Origin: Acidicapsa acidisoli | GTDB taxonomy: Bacteria; Acidobacteriota; Terriglobia; Terriglobales; Acidobacteriaceae | DNA length: 64,000 nt | Direction of reading: 5' to 3' | Assembly: GCF_025685625.1 (NCBI RefSeq) | Contig: NZ_JAGSYI010000003.1 | Coordinates: 434,001 to 498,000 of the forward strand | Part shown: piece after piece, positions 1 to 8,411 of the stretch | Layout of the letters: each line of letters opens with the position of its first letter | Position numbering within the stretch: the stretch's first letter is position 1 | Position numbers and translations under genes: made by a program | The notes under the pieces: model-generated | What the model was told of the DNA's origin: nothing | Databases searched by the model: none | What the model saw: the letters and a program-made list of their open reading frames with translations, nothing else

Positions 1-962
1 TGCGCTCCGCCCATCTCCGCCGCCTCGTAGGCCAGACGGAGGCAGGGGAAGCGCTCGAAGTCCGGCGGAGCGAAATCGAGGTGCGAAAGCGCAGCCAGAT
101 CGAAGGTCAGGGACGACGCGGGTCGCTCCGGGTAAGCCAGTGCGTAGAGAATCGGAAGCCGCATGTCGGTGACGGAAATCTGCGCCAGAATCGACCCGTC
201 GATGTACTCGACCAGCGAATGCACCGTCGACTGCGGATGCACCGTCACCCGGATCTGTGACGCAGGCAGGTCGAACAGGCGGCAGGCCTCAATCACTTCA
301 AGGCCTTTGTTGAGCATCGTGGCCGAATCAATCGTGATCCGCTGGCCCATCACCCAGGTCGGGTGCTTGAGCGCCTGTTCAGGGGTGATCCCGGCAAATT
401 GCTCGAGCGGCCACTGGCGAAATGGACCGCCTGAGGCTGTCAGCCAGACTTGCTTGACCTCGGCGGTTGTTCCTACCCGCATGCACTGATGCACGGCGTT
501 GTGCTCGGAGTCGATGGGCAGTAATGGCACATTCCGCTCACGGGCAGCGGCGGTCAGGATCTCGCCGGCGGCGACCATGCACTCCTTGTTGGCCAGCCCG
601 ACTGGCTTGCCCGCCAGAATTGCAGCGTGCGTCGCTTCGAGCCCCGCGACGCCAACGATCGCGGAAACAGCGAAATCCACATCCGGATGCGTCGCGCAAA
701 CCACGCTGCCGGCCGTGCCCCACAGCACTTCGACGCCTGTCGTGCCTGCGGCTTTGAGGCGGTGGGCCAGCTCTGCGGCCAGCTCTTCCGTGGCCAGCGA
801 AACGACGCGCGGACGCCACCGCCGGGCCTGCTCAAAGGCCGCGTCGAGATTGCGTCCAGCCGCCAGCGTGGCGACCGAGTACCGATCCGGATAGGAGGAA
901 ACTATCGATAGGGTGCTCTGGCCAATGGAGCCAGTGGAACCGAGAATTGCCAGGCGCTTCAA
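1..962 (-). CDS. dxr: 1-deoxy-D-xylulose 5-phosphate reductoisomerase, 3' end beyond the window
   Basis: It converts DXP to MEP with NADPH, the committed step of the non-mevalonate isoprenoid pathway, in the cytoplasm. The translated minus strand opens with a Rossmann loop (LAILGSTGSIGQST), then shows NKECMVAAG, the metal-binding stretch PIDSEHNAVHQC, and SATMLNKGLEVIEA, all DXR landmarks. About 320 codons are present; the usual length is about 390, so the C-terminal helical domain lies past position 1. I chose the TTG at 962-960 because an AAGGAT lies 11 nt upstream and the nucleotide-binding strand begins immediately afterwards; no ATG is available there. It follows cdsA by 25 nt and belongs to the uppS-cdsA-dxr operon. 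Confidence 0.95.
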   Translation of the reverse strand, partial: MKRLAILGSTGSIGQSTLSIVSSYPDRYSVATLAAGRNLDAAFEQARRWRPRVVSLATEELAAELAHRLKAAGTTGVEVLWGTAGSVVCATHPDVDFAVSAIVGVAGLEATHAAILAGKPVGLANKECMVAAGEILTAAARERNVPLLPIDSEHNAVHQCMRVGTTAEVKQVWLTASGGPFRQWPLEQFAGITPEQALKHPTWVMGQRITIDSATMLNKGLEVIEACRLFDLPASQIRVTVHPQSTVHSLVEYIDGSILAQISVTDMRLPILYALAYPERPASSLTFDLAALSHLDFAPPDFERFPCLRLAYEAAEMGGA

Positions 963-987
963 GTAGTTATTCGATCCTTGCACAGCA

Positions 988-1809
988 CTAAAAGTGCTGG
1001 ATAACCTGAGCGTACCACAGCACGGGAGCCGCAAACAGCAGAGCGTCGATGCGGTCCAGAACTCCGCCGTGGCCCGGCAGGAGCGCTCCGGAATCCTTGA
1101 CCCCCGCCGACCGCTTGAGCGCCGACTCTGCCAGATCGCCCACCTGCGCCGCCACATTCACGAGCAGGGCCAGAAGGAGCCAGTGCGAGATCGGACCAGG
1201 AAACGCCAAAACCAGAATTTCGCGCCGGGAAAGCTGTACCGCCAGAACGATCAGCAGGAATGTGACAAGCAGGCTGCCGAAAACTGAGCCGATTGTGCCT
1301 TCCCATGTCTTGTTGGGGCTGAGCTGCGGAGCGAGCTTGTGCCGTCCCAGGCTCCGCCCCACGTATAGTGCAACGATATCGCCGGCCCACACCGCGCAGA
1401 GAAGAAACGCCACCAGCGATTTGCCATCTTCCGAACTTCGCAACACGGGCAGAGAGATCAGAGTAAAACCGGTATAGAGCAGGCAAAAAACCGCGTTCGA
1501 CGCATCCTGCAGCACTTCGGCAATGGGCACCGCGAAGGCGCAATAAACCAGCAGCCCGAGCGAAAGCGCGCCGAGCGCGGCCACCAGCTTATCCGGCCAG
1601 AGAAAATTGACTGCGAAGAGAATAGCGATAGCTGCCAGAACGGGAATCCGCGGCACCCGTGAGCCAGTTGCCTGCGCGATCGCCAGATACTCCCACGCCG
1701 CCAGCATGGCGACCGCGCCTACAGCGACCGTCACAAGCCAATCGGGCCCCAGAAATACCAGGACTATGACCAGGGGAATAAGAACCAGAGCTGTAAGTAT
1801 TCTTTTCAT
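988..1809 (-). CDS. cdsA: Phosphatidate cytidylyltransferase (CDP-diglyceride synthase)
   Basis: It activates phosphatidic acid with CTP to CDP-diacylglycerol, the branch point of phospholipid synthesis, in the inner membrane. The 273-residue protein is a chain of hydrophobic segments beginning directly after MKRILTALVLIPLV. It carries the C-terminal family signature SALKRSAGVKDSGALLPGHG followed by GVLDRID, including the metal-binding Asp residues. An in-frame upstream start at 1845 would add 12 residues before the natural MKR N-terminus; I prefer 1809. It lies 69 nt downstream of uppS and 25 nt upstream of dxr on the same strand, the common bacterial order. Confidence 0.95.
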   Translation of the reverse strand: MKRILTALVLIPLVIVLVFLGPDWLVTVAVGAVAMLAAWEYLAIAQATGSRVPRIPVLAAIAILFAVNFLWPDKLVAALGALSLGLLVYCAFAVPIAEVLQDASNAVFCLLYTGFTLISLPVLRSSEDGKSLVAFLLCAVWAGDIVALYVGRSLGRHKLAPQLSPNKTWEGTIGSVFGSLLVTFLLIVLAVQLSRREILVLAFPGPISHWLLLALLVNVAAQVGDLAESALKRSAGVKDSGALLPGHGGVLDRIDALLFAAPVLWYAQVIQHF

Positions 1810-1878
1810 GCAGGCTAGAGAATACATCAGTGGCCTGCGAGGCATCGACGCGGGAAATCGGCTGAGGAAGCAGGAGTT

Positions 1879-2754
1879 CTAGCCGGCTGCTGAGCGAACC
1901 TCTGCGGTCATATCCTGCTCATCGGCCGACCCTTCCCGTTCAGCCTCACCGAGGCCGCCATAACGCCGTTCGCGACGCTGATAGGCCGCAATCGCTTCCA
2001 GCAAATGAATTCCTCGGAAATCCGGCCAGAAACGCTCGGTGACAAAAATCTCCGTATACGCGATCTGCCACAGCAGATAGTTCGAAATCCGCATTTCGCC
2101 GGAGGTGCGGATCAGCAGGTCCGGGTCGGGCATGTGCGCGGTGTAAAGATGGCGATGAATGTCTTCCTCGGTGACACGATCCGCACTTAATCCCTTTTGT
2201 TTCAACTCCAGCGAGAGCGCACGAAAGGCGTCTACCATTTCTGAACGGGCGCCGTAGTTGAGCGCCAGGGTCAGAGTCGTTCCGGTGTTGCGCGCAGTCG
2301 CTTCCGCTGCCCAGTGCATCTTGTCCTGAACTTCGGGCGGAAGCTCGTGGGTGCGTCCGATGTACCGGATGCGGACATTGTTGTCCATCATGCGCTGCAG
2401 GTTGCTCTCCAGGTAGCTGCGGAGCAAACGCATCAGAAAGCTGACCTCAGCGCGGGGGCGGCGCAGGTTGTTTTCGAGAGAAAACGCATAGAGTGTCAGC
2501 CAGGGAAGACCGATACGCGAGGCCGTTTCCGTCACGAGCTGGACGCTTTTGGCGCCCTGCTGGTGCCCCAGAAAACGCTTCAGAGATCGTGCTCCGGCCC
2601 AGCGCCCATTGCCATCCATGATGATGGCAACATGCTCCGGCAATCGCGCAGGTGTGAGGGTCGCGTAGATCGCCCGTTCCTCGGGCGTAAGTTCATGAAT
2701 CCGCGACGTAGCTGTCAGGTACAAAGATTTGCCTCGTGCAACCACTTCTGGCAA
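1879..2754 (-). CDS. uppS: Isoprenyl transferase (undecaprenyl diphosphate synthase)
   Basis: It condenses isopentenyl diphosphate onto farnesyl diphosphate in cis to make the C55 lipid carrier for peptidoglycan. The protein has the catalytic MDGNGRWAG block near residues 46-54, FLGHQQGAKSV, and the C-terminal LLIRTSGEMRISNYLLWQ and FWPDF motifs. From the TTG at 2754 it would be 291 residues; later TTG/GTG starts (2745, 2724) are possible, and an AGG lies about 7 nt before the one at 2724, so the first 10 residues are uncertain. A short direct duplication of TTGCCAGAAG-like sequence surrounds the 2754 start. First gene of the uppS-cdsA-dxr group. Confidence 0.93.
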   Translation of the reverse strand: MPEVVARGKSLYLTATSRIHELTPEERAIYATLTPARLPEHVAIIMDGNGRWAGARSLKRFLGHQQGAKSVQLVTETASRIGLPWLTLYAFSLENNLRRPRAEVSFLMRLLRSYLESNLQRMMDNNVRIRYIGRTHELPPEVQDKMHWAAEATARNTGTTLTLALNYGARSEMVDAFRALSLELKQKGLSADRVTEEDIHRHLYTAHMPDPDLLIRTSGEMRISNYLLWQIAYTEIFVTERFWPDFRGIHLLEAIAAYQRRERRYGGLGEAEREGSADEQDMTAEVRSAAG

Positions 2755-2889
2755 CTTCTGCCAGCAACATTGACGCTAGCACATGCGCCTACGTGTCGCA
2801 ACGATTCGCCCGAAGCACTTCGGAATCAGCGAGGTACAAGGGACGTCCGGCGACAACGCAATTCGTTTTTGAAAAAAAACGCCGTGTAC

Positions 2890-3486
2890 CTACGCCGTGC
2901 GCCGCTTCCCGGCTGAGGCTTCGCGCATCGCATCGCGAGCCCGATCCCGTGCATGATTCATGAGCAGAGAGCGCTGTAACGCCTCCAACCTGGGTAGATA
3001 CTCGGCCAACTCGGCCAGAAAGGGATCGGCAAGGATCTGCGCAACCTCTTCGTCGCGGCGGCTTCTACCGTCCCGGACAAGCTGGCAGATATCGACGTCC
3101 AGGGCCGAGGCCAACCGCTCCAGGGAGCCGAGCGTTGGAATCGCCTTGCCGTTTTCGATCTTGGAGATGTAGGTCCGAGGAACCTGCATGCGGCTTGCCA
3201 GTTGACGCTGGCTCAGGTGGCGCGCCTTGCGAATGTCCTTGACCTGCGCCGCGACCCTCAGACCCGCATCCGTATTGCTGGCGGGAGTTTCGCTGATCGC
3301 CACAGCTTCGAGAGGGGCTGGAGCTTCTTCCACATCCAGCGGCTTGTGGCACCGCCTGCACATGGAGTTGCTGGTTCTGAACTGCATCAGAAGGCAGTGC
3401 TCACAGCGCAGAACCTCGCGCCCAGAACCCGCGCCTAGACCCGCGGTGGATTTCACAACGGGCATCGATACCAGTGTTGTTGCCAT
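2890..3486 (-). CDS. Zinc-ribbon plus XRE-type HTH transcriptional regulator
   Basis: A 198-residue putative DNA-binding protein. The N-terminal part contains two CxxC pairs (CEHC and CRRC, 12 residues apart), consistent with a zinc ribbon. After a linker comes a cro/C1-type helix-turn-helix: VKDIRKARHLSQRQLASRMQ, then PRTYISKIENGKAIP and LERLASALDVDICQL. The C-terminal 60 residues are charged and probably helical. The ATG at 3486 (MATTLVSMPV) is preferred over a longer in-frame extension. It is divergent from the HD-domain gene across about 215 bp. The target genes are unknown; autoregulation is an inference only. Confidence 0.8.
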   Translation of the reverse strand: MATTLVSMPVVKSTAGLGAGSGREVLRCEHCLLMQFRTSNSMCRRCHKPLDVEEAPAPLEAVAISETPASNTDAGLRVAAQVKDIRKARHLSQRQLASRMQVPRTYISKIENGKAIPTLGSLERLASALDVDICQLVRDGRSRRDEEVAQILADPFLAELAEYLPRLEALQRSLLMNHARDRARDAMREASAGKRRTA

Positions 3487-3701
3487 AATTCGTATGCGGA
3501 GGCCAGAGCCAGGCTTCCGGTGGTGCCTGTTCCACCACGTCAAGTGTTACTTTCACTGGGAGGAACCATAATTGTCAAGTGAAAAGTAGGGGTCATTCCG
3601 GAATAACCGGGAAGATTCCCAAGAAAACACGGAAAAACGCGAACCACGGGCGTAAACATCCCTGTTTGGAACAATCGAATCGAACCAAAATTCGCCCCTT
3701 T

Positions 3702-4370
3702 ATGGCTGATAATAAGTTCACCACGATGAACGCAAACCAGCCGAGCACAAATCTGCCAACCGCAACTGAAGCCCTTCCTTACACTTACGACCGTGCCGCC
3801 GCATGGGCGCTCCTGATCGAATGGACCCAGAGCGAGAGCCTCCGCAAGCACGCCCTTGGCGTGGAAACCTGCGTCTTGGCTTATGGCGAAGCCGAAGCCG
3901 ACCGCATTGATTTGACTGAGTCCGCTCGCGAGGAGTTTCTGACGCTTTACGCCACCACTGCCCTGCTCCACGACTTCGATTACGAGCGGCATCCTTCGCT
4001 CGAAGAGCATCCCTTCGTCGGAGTGCGCGAGCTGGCGCGTTTGGGCTGGCCGCAGGCGACGCAGACCGCGATTCTAGGCCACGCTACTTATTCCGGTGTC
4101 CCGCGCGAAACCCATATGGACAAAGTGCTCTTTGCCTGCGACGAGCTTTCCGGATTCCTGACGGCGTGTGCCTTGGTCAAGCCGTCCAAGGCCATCGCCG
4201 ATGTGGAACCGTCCAGTGTCCGAAAAAAGCTCAAGGATAAGGCTTTTGCCCGTGGGGTCAACCGGCAGGATGTCATCCAGGGCGCTGAGGAGCTGGGCGT
4301 GGATCTGGATGCACACATCGCTTTCTGTCTGGCGGCGATGCAGCGCCGGGCCTCTGAATTAAGCCTCTGA
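3702..4370 (+). CDS. HD-domain hydrolase, function unknown
   Basis: A 222-residue cytoplasmic protein with a metal-dependent phosphohydrolase fold. The ligand set is visible as H50 (RKHALGVE), H90-D91 (ALLHDFDYERHP) and a later His (ILGHATYSG), followed by VLFACDELSGFL. This resembles the predicted HD-superfamily hydrolases of COG2316; the substrate is not known. I take the ATG at 3702 (MADNKF); a second ATG at 3726 is possible, and the reading frame upstream of 3702 looks noncoding. The gene is transcribed away from the XRE regulator. Confidence 0.75.
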   Translation: MADNKFTTMNANQPSTNLPTATEALPYTYDRAAAWALLIEWTQSESLRKHALGVETCVLAYGEAEADRIDLTESAREEFLTLYATTALLHDFDYERHPSLEEHPFVGVRELARLGWPQATQTAILGHATYSGVPRETHMDKVLFACDELSGFLTACALVKPSKAIADVEPSSVRKKLKDKAFARGVNRQDVIQGAEELGVDLDAHIAFCLAAMQRRASELSL

Positions 4371-4506
4371 GTTGAGCCTGTAACGAGGCTCTTGAGTGAA
4401 TTCATGCGCCGGGGCCACGGGTTGTTTCTCTCATGCTCCGATCTGACTATCCGCATGACCCATTCGCGTCATTGAGTGCGCCAATCGGTAACATTACTCT
4501 ACGGGC

Positions 4507-5016
4507 ATGAACCAGATCGCAGCCACCATGCCCGAAGCAAAGTACCGGACCACCAAGAAGCATGTGCAGCCGGTTCGCTCCATCCGCACCTCGGAATTTG
4601 CCCAGGAATTGCAGGCGATCAAGCCGGCGCAACCGAAAGCGGCGGACAAAGCCGCGAGGGCCACGAGCAAGAAGAGCGGCATCAACTTCGCGGCCATCTG
4701 GCCAGCCGCCGTGGGCTTGTTACTCACCGGCTTCGCGCCCGAATGGCAGGCAATGGCGAGCCAGATCGGAGTCTGGGCGGTGCGTTTCGCCTTCCCCTTC
4801 GCACTCCTTGCGACCCATCGCGAGGTTGGGATCGATGCCCAGATGGCGACAGTATTACCGCAAATGGCTCTCTATGCCCAACTGCCTCTGGATGGTCTGC
4901 TGGTTGCGGTCATGCTGACGCGAAGCAAGTCGCTGAAGGCCACCGTGGTTCAGCTCTTGCTGGTGCACGCGGTCTGTGCCTTCGTCCTCTGGCTGTTAAC
5001 ATTCAGCGCCAAGTAA
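4507..5016 (+). CDS. Small conserved-looking membrane protein, function unknown
   Basis: A 169-residue protein with a basic, Lys/Ala-rich N-terminal 60 residues (KYRTTKKHVQPVRSIRTSEF). Then come about three hydrophobic segments: AAIWPAAVGLLLTGF, VRFAFPFALLA, and LLLVHAVCAFVLWLLTF at the C-terminus. No enzymatic motif is visible and I do not recognise the family. It sits alone between an HD hydrolase and an enoyl-CoA hydratase, with no strong Shine-Dalgarno before the ATG. Coding is supported by an uninterrupted frame with clean membrane segmentation. Confidence 0.65.
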   Translation: MNQIAATMPEAKYRTTKKHVQPVRSIRTSEFAQELQAIKPAQPKAADKAARATSKKSGINFAAIWPAAVGLLLTGFAPEWQAMASQIGVWAVRFAFPFALLATHREVGIDAQMATVLPQMALYAQLPLDGLLVAVMLTRSKSLKATVVQLLLVHAVCAFVLWLLTFSAK

Positions 5017-5042
5017 TAGGTAGCATTGAACGCAAACGGCGT

Positions 5043-5056
5043 GTGACTCCAGTCAC
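5043..5056. promoter_or_regulatory. 14-bp palindrome upstream of the enoyl-CoA hydratase gene
   Basis: GTGACT-CC-AGTCAC has perfect 6-bp arms, 80 bp before the enoyl-CoA hydratase start. Between it and the gene lie ATTCATA and TATAAA, which could be promoter elements. The symmetry would suit a dimeric repressor such as a TetR-family fatty-acid regulator, but no regulator gene is adjacent. This is an inference from symmetry and position only. Confidence 0.3.
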
Positions 5057-5135
5057 GGACATTCATACACCAGAGTGCGTATCATCCGCATTCATAAAGG
5101 GTGTATAAAAGTCGTCAAGCGCAGGAGGTTCTCCC

Positions 5136-5945
5136 ATGAGCCGTTTACGTTTCATTGAAGTCGATTCCGCACACGGAGTACAAACCATCACTCTCAACCG
5201 GCCGGATAAGCGCAACGCGCTGAGCCCCGAGTTGATTGATGAGTTGACTCAAGTACTGAACGAAACCTCGGAGTGCGACTGCGGCGTGGTGATTCTTACT
5301 GGCGCCGGTTCAGCCTTTTGCGCGGGCCTGGACATGGAGCAACTTGAGACCATGCATGCCCGGACGGTGGAGCAGCACCGGCGCGACTCGGAGAACGTGG
5401 CCCGGGTATTGCGAACCCTGTATGAATTCCCCAAGCCCGTCATCGCCGCTGTCAACGGACCGGCCATTGCGGGAGGGATGGGCCTTGCGACACTCTGCGA
5501 CTTCACCTACGCAGTACCCGATGCGCGATTCGGCTACACCGAGGTGCGCGTGGGCTTCGTTCCTGCGATTGTGGCATCTTTCCTGCTGCGGCAGGTTGGC
5601 GAAAAGCGCACTCGCGAGCTTCTCCTGAGTGGCCGCATTCTTAAGGCCGACGAGGCGTTGCGGCTTGGCTTGGTCACGCGCATTACGCAACCGGAAGATC
5701 TGCTTGCCGAGGCCCATGCGCTGGCGCAAAGCCTGCTGCAGAACAGCCCGCAGGCCATGCGCGCCGTGAAAGAACTGCTCGCAGGACACTCCGCGAATCA
5801 GCTTGACGAGGAGATCGAGGACGCAATCTCCGCCAACGCGATGCAACGCTCGACGGAGGATTTCCGCGAGGGTGTGCGAGCCTTCCTCGAACACCGTCGC
5901 CCTGAATGGCCCAGCTTGCACCTGCATACGCACGCCAAGATTTAG
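5136..5945 (+). CDS. Enoyl-CoA hydratase/isomerase family protein (methylglutaconyl-CoA-hydratase-like)
   Basis: A crotonase-fold enzyme of 269 residues that should hydrate or isomerise an enoyl-CoA thioester. Visible are the CoA/oxyanion-hole motif AGSAFCAGLDMEQLE, the second oxyanion loop NGPAIAGGMGLATLCD, and the catalytic-region motif FGYTEVRVGFVPA. The 'VPA' version, in place of the usual PGxGG, is typical of the methylglutaconyl-CoA hydratase and related leucine/isoprenoid catabolic subgroups, so a plain fatty-acid role is not assured. An AGGAGG lies 7 nt before the ATG. It ends 11 bp before the convergent GH130 gene. Confidence 0.85.
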   Translation: MSRLRFIEVDSAHGVQTITLNRPDKRNALSPELIDELTQVLNETSECDCGVVILTGAGSAFCAGLDMEQLETMHARTVEQHRRDSENVARVLRTLYEFPKPVIAAVNGPAIAGGMGLATLCDFTYAVPDARFGYTEVRVGFVPAIVASFLLRQVGEKRTRELLLSGRILKADEALRLGLVTRITQPEDLLAEAHALAQSLLQNSPQAMRAVKELLAGHSANQLDEEIEDAISANAMQRSTEDFREGVRAFLEHRRPEWPSLHLHTHAKI

Positions 5946-5956
5946 GACGCAACAGA

Positions 5957-7099
5957 CTAGGGAGTAGGAACGTTCACAGCGGCGCCTCCGGGCGCCGTTG
6001 CCACAGCGACAAAGGAATCCGCGCAGCCGTAGTACAAAAACCACTGACCCCTGAAAAAGACCAGCCCTTCACCAAAGGTGGTTCCCGCGGCGTATTGCCC
6101 GCTGCGCTCATACGATTTTTCCGGATGCAGACTGGGCTGGTCGAGCCGATGCAGAAGTCGCGTCGGATGGTTGACATCGAACAATGCCTGCCCGACCGAG
6201 TACGCTCCCGCGCCCAAATCCGGATCGGGATTCTTACCCAGCTCTGCGTTCTTTCCGTTGTATAGAACGAGAATTCCCTGCCTAGTCAGGACGGGCGGTG
6301 TGCCTACCTCGGGAAATCCGCTATCGAAGAGGTCGGGCCGGTTCTCAAGAACAACCATTGGCTTACCGGGGCTCTCTTCCACCGGCGTCCAGTGAATCAG
6401 GTCCGGTGAGCTTGCTACGCGGACTTGGATTTCGCCCCAGTACATCCAGAATTTTCCGTGAATCCTGGCCGCGATCAGGCGTCCATGATCCGGCCTGGTC
6501 ACAATTCCGCTGGATTTGTACATCAGGTTCGCGTATGGTCCGGTTTCGCCAAGCGCCGGACCGTGCTTGGTCCAGTGAATCAAGTCGCGGGAGGTTGCTA
6601 CGCCTATGGTGTATGTCTTGCGATTCCACTGCGTATAGGTCAGGACATACGTGCCGTCCGGAGCTTCGACGATGCGCGGGTCTTCGACTCCGCCGGGCCA
6701 CTCGCGGGATTTCTGACTGTCTTCGGCCGGATAAAAGACCGGCTCGGGCCGACGAGTGAAGTGGATTCCATCCTCGGACTCGGCCAATCCGAGGCGCGAG
6801 GTATGCATGCCGATCTGCATCGTCCCGGAGTCATCTTCAGCCCGATACAGCACAAAAACCTTGCCATCCCGGACGACAGCAGCAGGATTGAAGGTGTGCA
6901 GCGCCTCCCAGTGCACCGGCTCCTTGCGCAGAGGATCTTGAAAGACGCTCTCGGGGCGAGGTTTGAGAATCGGCTCATCAACCGGGCGGGTAAATGGCCC
7001 CAGCGCCCAATCCTGCGGAGCGGTTGGAGGGGTCTGCGAATTACCGCGGGATGCAATAGCAACGGCAAGCGCTGAAATCAACAGCAGGCGAAGACGCAT
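5957..7099 (-). CDS. Secreted glycoside hydrolase/phosphorylase family 130-like five-bladed beta-propeller protein
   Basis: A 380-residue protein with an N-terminal signal peptide (MRLRLLLISALAVAIASRG). The rest is an all-beta protein with recurring blade motifs: FNPAAVVRDGKVFVLYRAED, GVEDPRIVEAPDGTYVLTYT, IGVATSRDLIHWTKHG, TPPVLTRQGILVLYNGKN, FFRGQWFLYYGCADSFV. The DPR motif and the W-Y-G-x-AD ending are as in GH130 mannoside phosphorylases and hydrolases. GH43/GH32-like propellers are the alternative. Export suggests action on an extracellular glycan; the substrate is unknown. It is convergent with the enoyl-CoA hydratase gene. Confidence 0.75.
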   Translation of the reverse strand: MRLRLLLISALAVAIASRGNSQTPPTAPQDWALGPFTRPVDEPILKPRPESVFQDPLRKEPVHWEALHTFNPAAVVRDGKVFVLYRAEDDSGTMQIGMHTSRLGLAESEDGIHFTRRPEPVFYPAEDSQKSREWPGGVEDPRIVEAPDGTYVLTYTQWNRKTYTIGVATSRDLIHWTKHGPALGETGPYANLMYKSSGIVTRPDHGRLIAARIHGKFWMYWGEIQVRVASSPDLIHWTPVEESPGKPMVVLENRPDLFDSGFPEVGTPPVLTRQGILVLYNGKNAELGKNPDPDLGAGAYSVGQALFDVNHPTRLLHRLDQPSLHPEKSYERSGQYAAGTTFGEGLVFFRGQWFLYYGCADSFVAVATAPGGAAVNVPTP

Positions 7100-7143
7100 T
7101 AGGCACCCCGATCTTATCTACAGAGCGGACTATTTCGCGGAGT

Positions 7144-8151
7144 TCACTGCCCCGGAAACGGATTCCGCGCCCGCAACTCAGCCACGATTACACGTGCGGC
7201 TTCGCGCGCTTCGTCGCTGCGGTCGGGCGGAAAGCTGATCGCGCCGACCCGCGCGTGGCCGCCGCCGCCGTACCGCTCGCAAACTTGCGCGAGGTTCACC
7301 ATCTCCTCGGGTCGCGCCTTGGTCCAGGGATTGGACCCCACAGCGACCTTGGTCCGGAAACTCGACTTGGAAAGCCCGATAGAGTAAGTCGCCTTCGGAT
7401 AGAGGTAGTAGGGGATGAACTTGTTGAAGCCTTCCAGCAGATGATCCGAAATATCGAAGAAGATCGTGCCGTCGTGGTATTCGGCCCGCTCGCGGATCAG
7501 CGCAATCGCGCGCTGGTGTTGTTCGAGCAGCGGCGGCAGCAGGCTCGCCACGAAAGGTTGTTCGAGCACCTCGGCCAGCGGCAGTTCGGTCAACAGCGGA
7601 ATCAGCCTGGGGATAAACTCCGGGTCCTGCGTAGCCTCGATGATCAGCGTCAGCTTCATCGCCGGAGCCGCCATCTCCACCGCCGATTCGGGGCTCTCGT
7701 AGAGAGCTCCATCGACGATGTTGGCCCAATAGATCAACTCTTTGACCGGTTTGGTATCGAAGCTAAATCGCGTCTCGGCGATGTGCGCCAGATAGCTGGT
7801 GCAGGAGGTGTAGGTTGGATCGAAAAACTTCCGTCCTGCGCACTCCGCGTCCCGCTGACAGGCCAGAAAATTCTCGTGATCGGCAGGGGTGAGAAATGCG
7901 GAGAGATGGTGGTCGAACCACCACGTAATTTTTGGCGAGGAGGAGTATTTGAAGTCGACGATGGCATTTTCGTCGCCGGTGAAATCGCTCTCATTGAAAA
8001 GCGCGCCCGCGCGATGCACCAGCCCATGAAATTCGTAGGAGACTTCCGAGCCGGCCTTGGGAGCGATGCATTCGCGATAGAAGCGTGTGAACAGCGAAGC
8101 GGAGCAGGCCCCGTCAAAACATTTGTCGTGATAGAAAACGCGAACCCGCAA
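7144..8151 (-). CDS. DHH-family phosphoesterase
   Basis: A 335-residue cytoplasmic enzyme of the DHH/DHHA1 superfamily (RecJ, NrnA, GdpP relatives), which cleaves phosphodiesters in nucleic acids or nucleotides. The N-terminus (VFYHDKCFDGACSASLF) holds the first metal Asp residues; further on are AIVDFKYSSSPK, the diagnostic WWFDHHLSAF, and the C-terminal DHHA1 loop RYGGGGHARVGAISF. There is no ATG: a TTG at 8151 has GGGAG 8 nt upstream and gives a natural N-terminus, whereas the TTG at 8187 adds 12 residues. The exact substrate (oligoribonucleotide or cyclic dinucleotide) cannot be told from the sequence. Confidence 0.85.
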   Translation of the reverse strand: MRVRVFYHDKCFDGACSASLFTRFYRECIAPKAGSEVSYEFHGLVHRAGALFNESDFTGDENAIVDFKYSSSPKITWWFDHHLSAFLTPADHENFLACQRDAECAGRKFFDPTYTSCTSYLAHIAETRFSFDTKPVKELIYWANIVDGALYESPESAVEMAAPAMKLTLIIEATQDPEFIPRLIPLLTELPLAEVLEQPFVASLLPPLLEQHQRAIALIRERAEYHDGTIFFDISDHLLEGFNKFIPYYLYPKATYSIGLSKSSFRTKVAVGSNPWTKARPEEMVNLAQVCERYGGGGHARVGAISFPPDRSDEAREAARVIVAELRARNPFPGQ

Positions 8152-8411
8152 GCAAACTGCTCCCAAAATCAAGATCCTTTGCGGCAACGCATGACTGCGC
8201 CCGCCACAATAGCCGAAGTGTTTAGCATCAGCGTCCGCAGCGCCTATGTCAAGCGCCCGGCTCTGCCGCCCGGGGAAGTCGCGTCAAATTGGTCCTCACT
8301 TCAAACGATGCCGGAACGGGACGCCGCCAGGAACTATTCCGCACTTTGCCGCGTAGGCTATCGTGAAATCAGCGCCAGACGATCGCTGCATTCGCACTCA
8401 GAGGACGAATT

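Noticed and set aside
2864-2881. CGTTTTT/AAAAACG hairpin as terminator of the XRE gene
   Set aside because: The A/T stem is weak and, on the minus strand, the T-run precedes rather than follows any GC stem; not enough to call a terminator.
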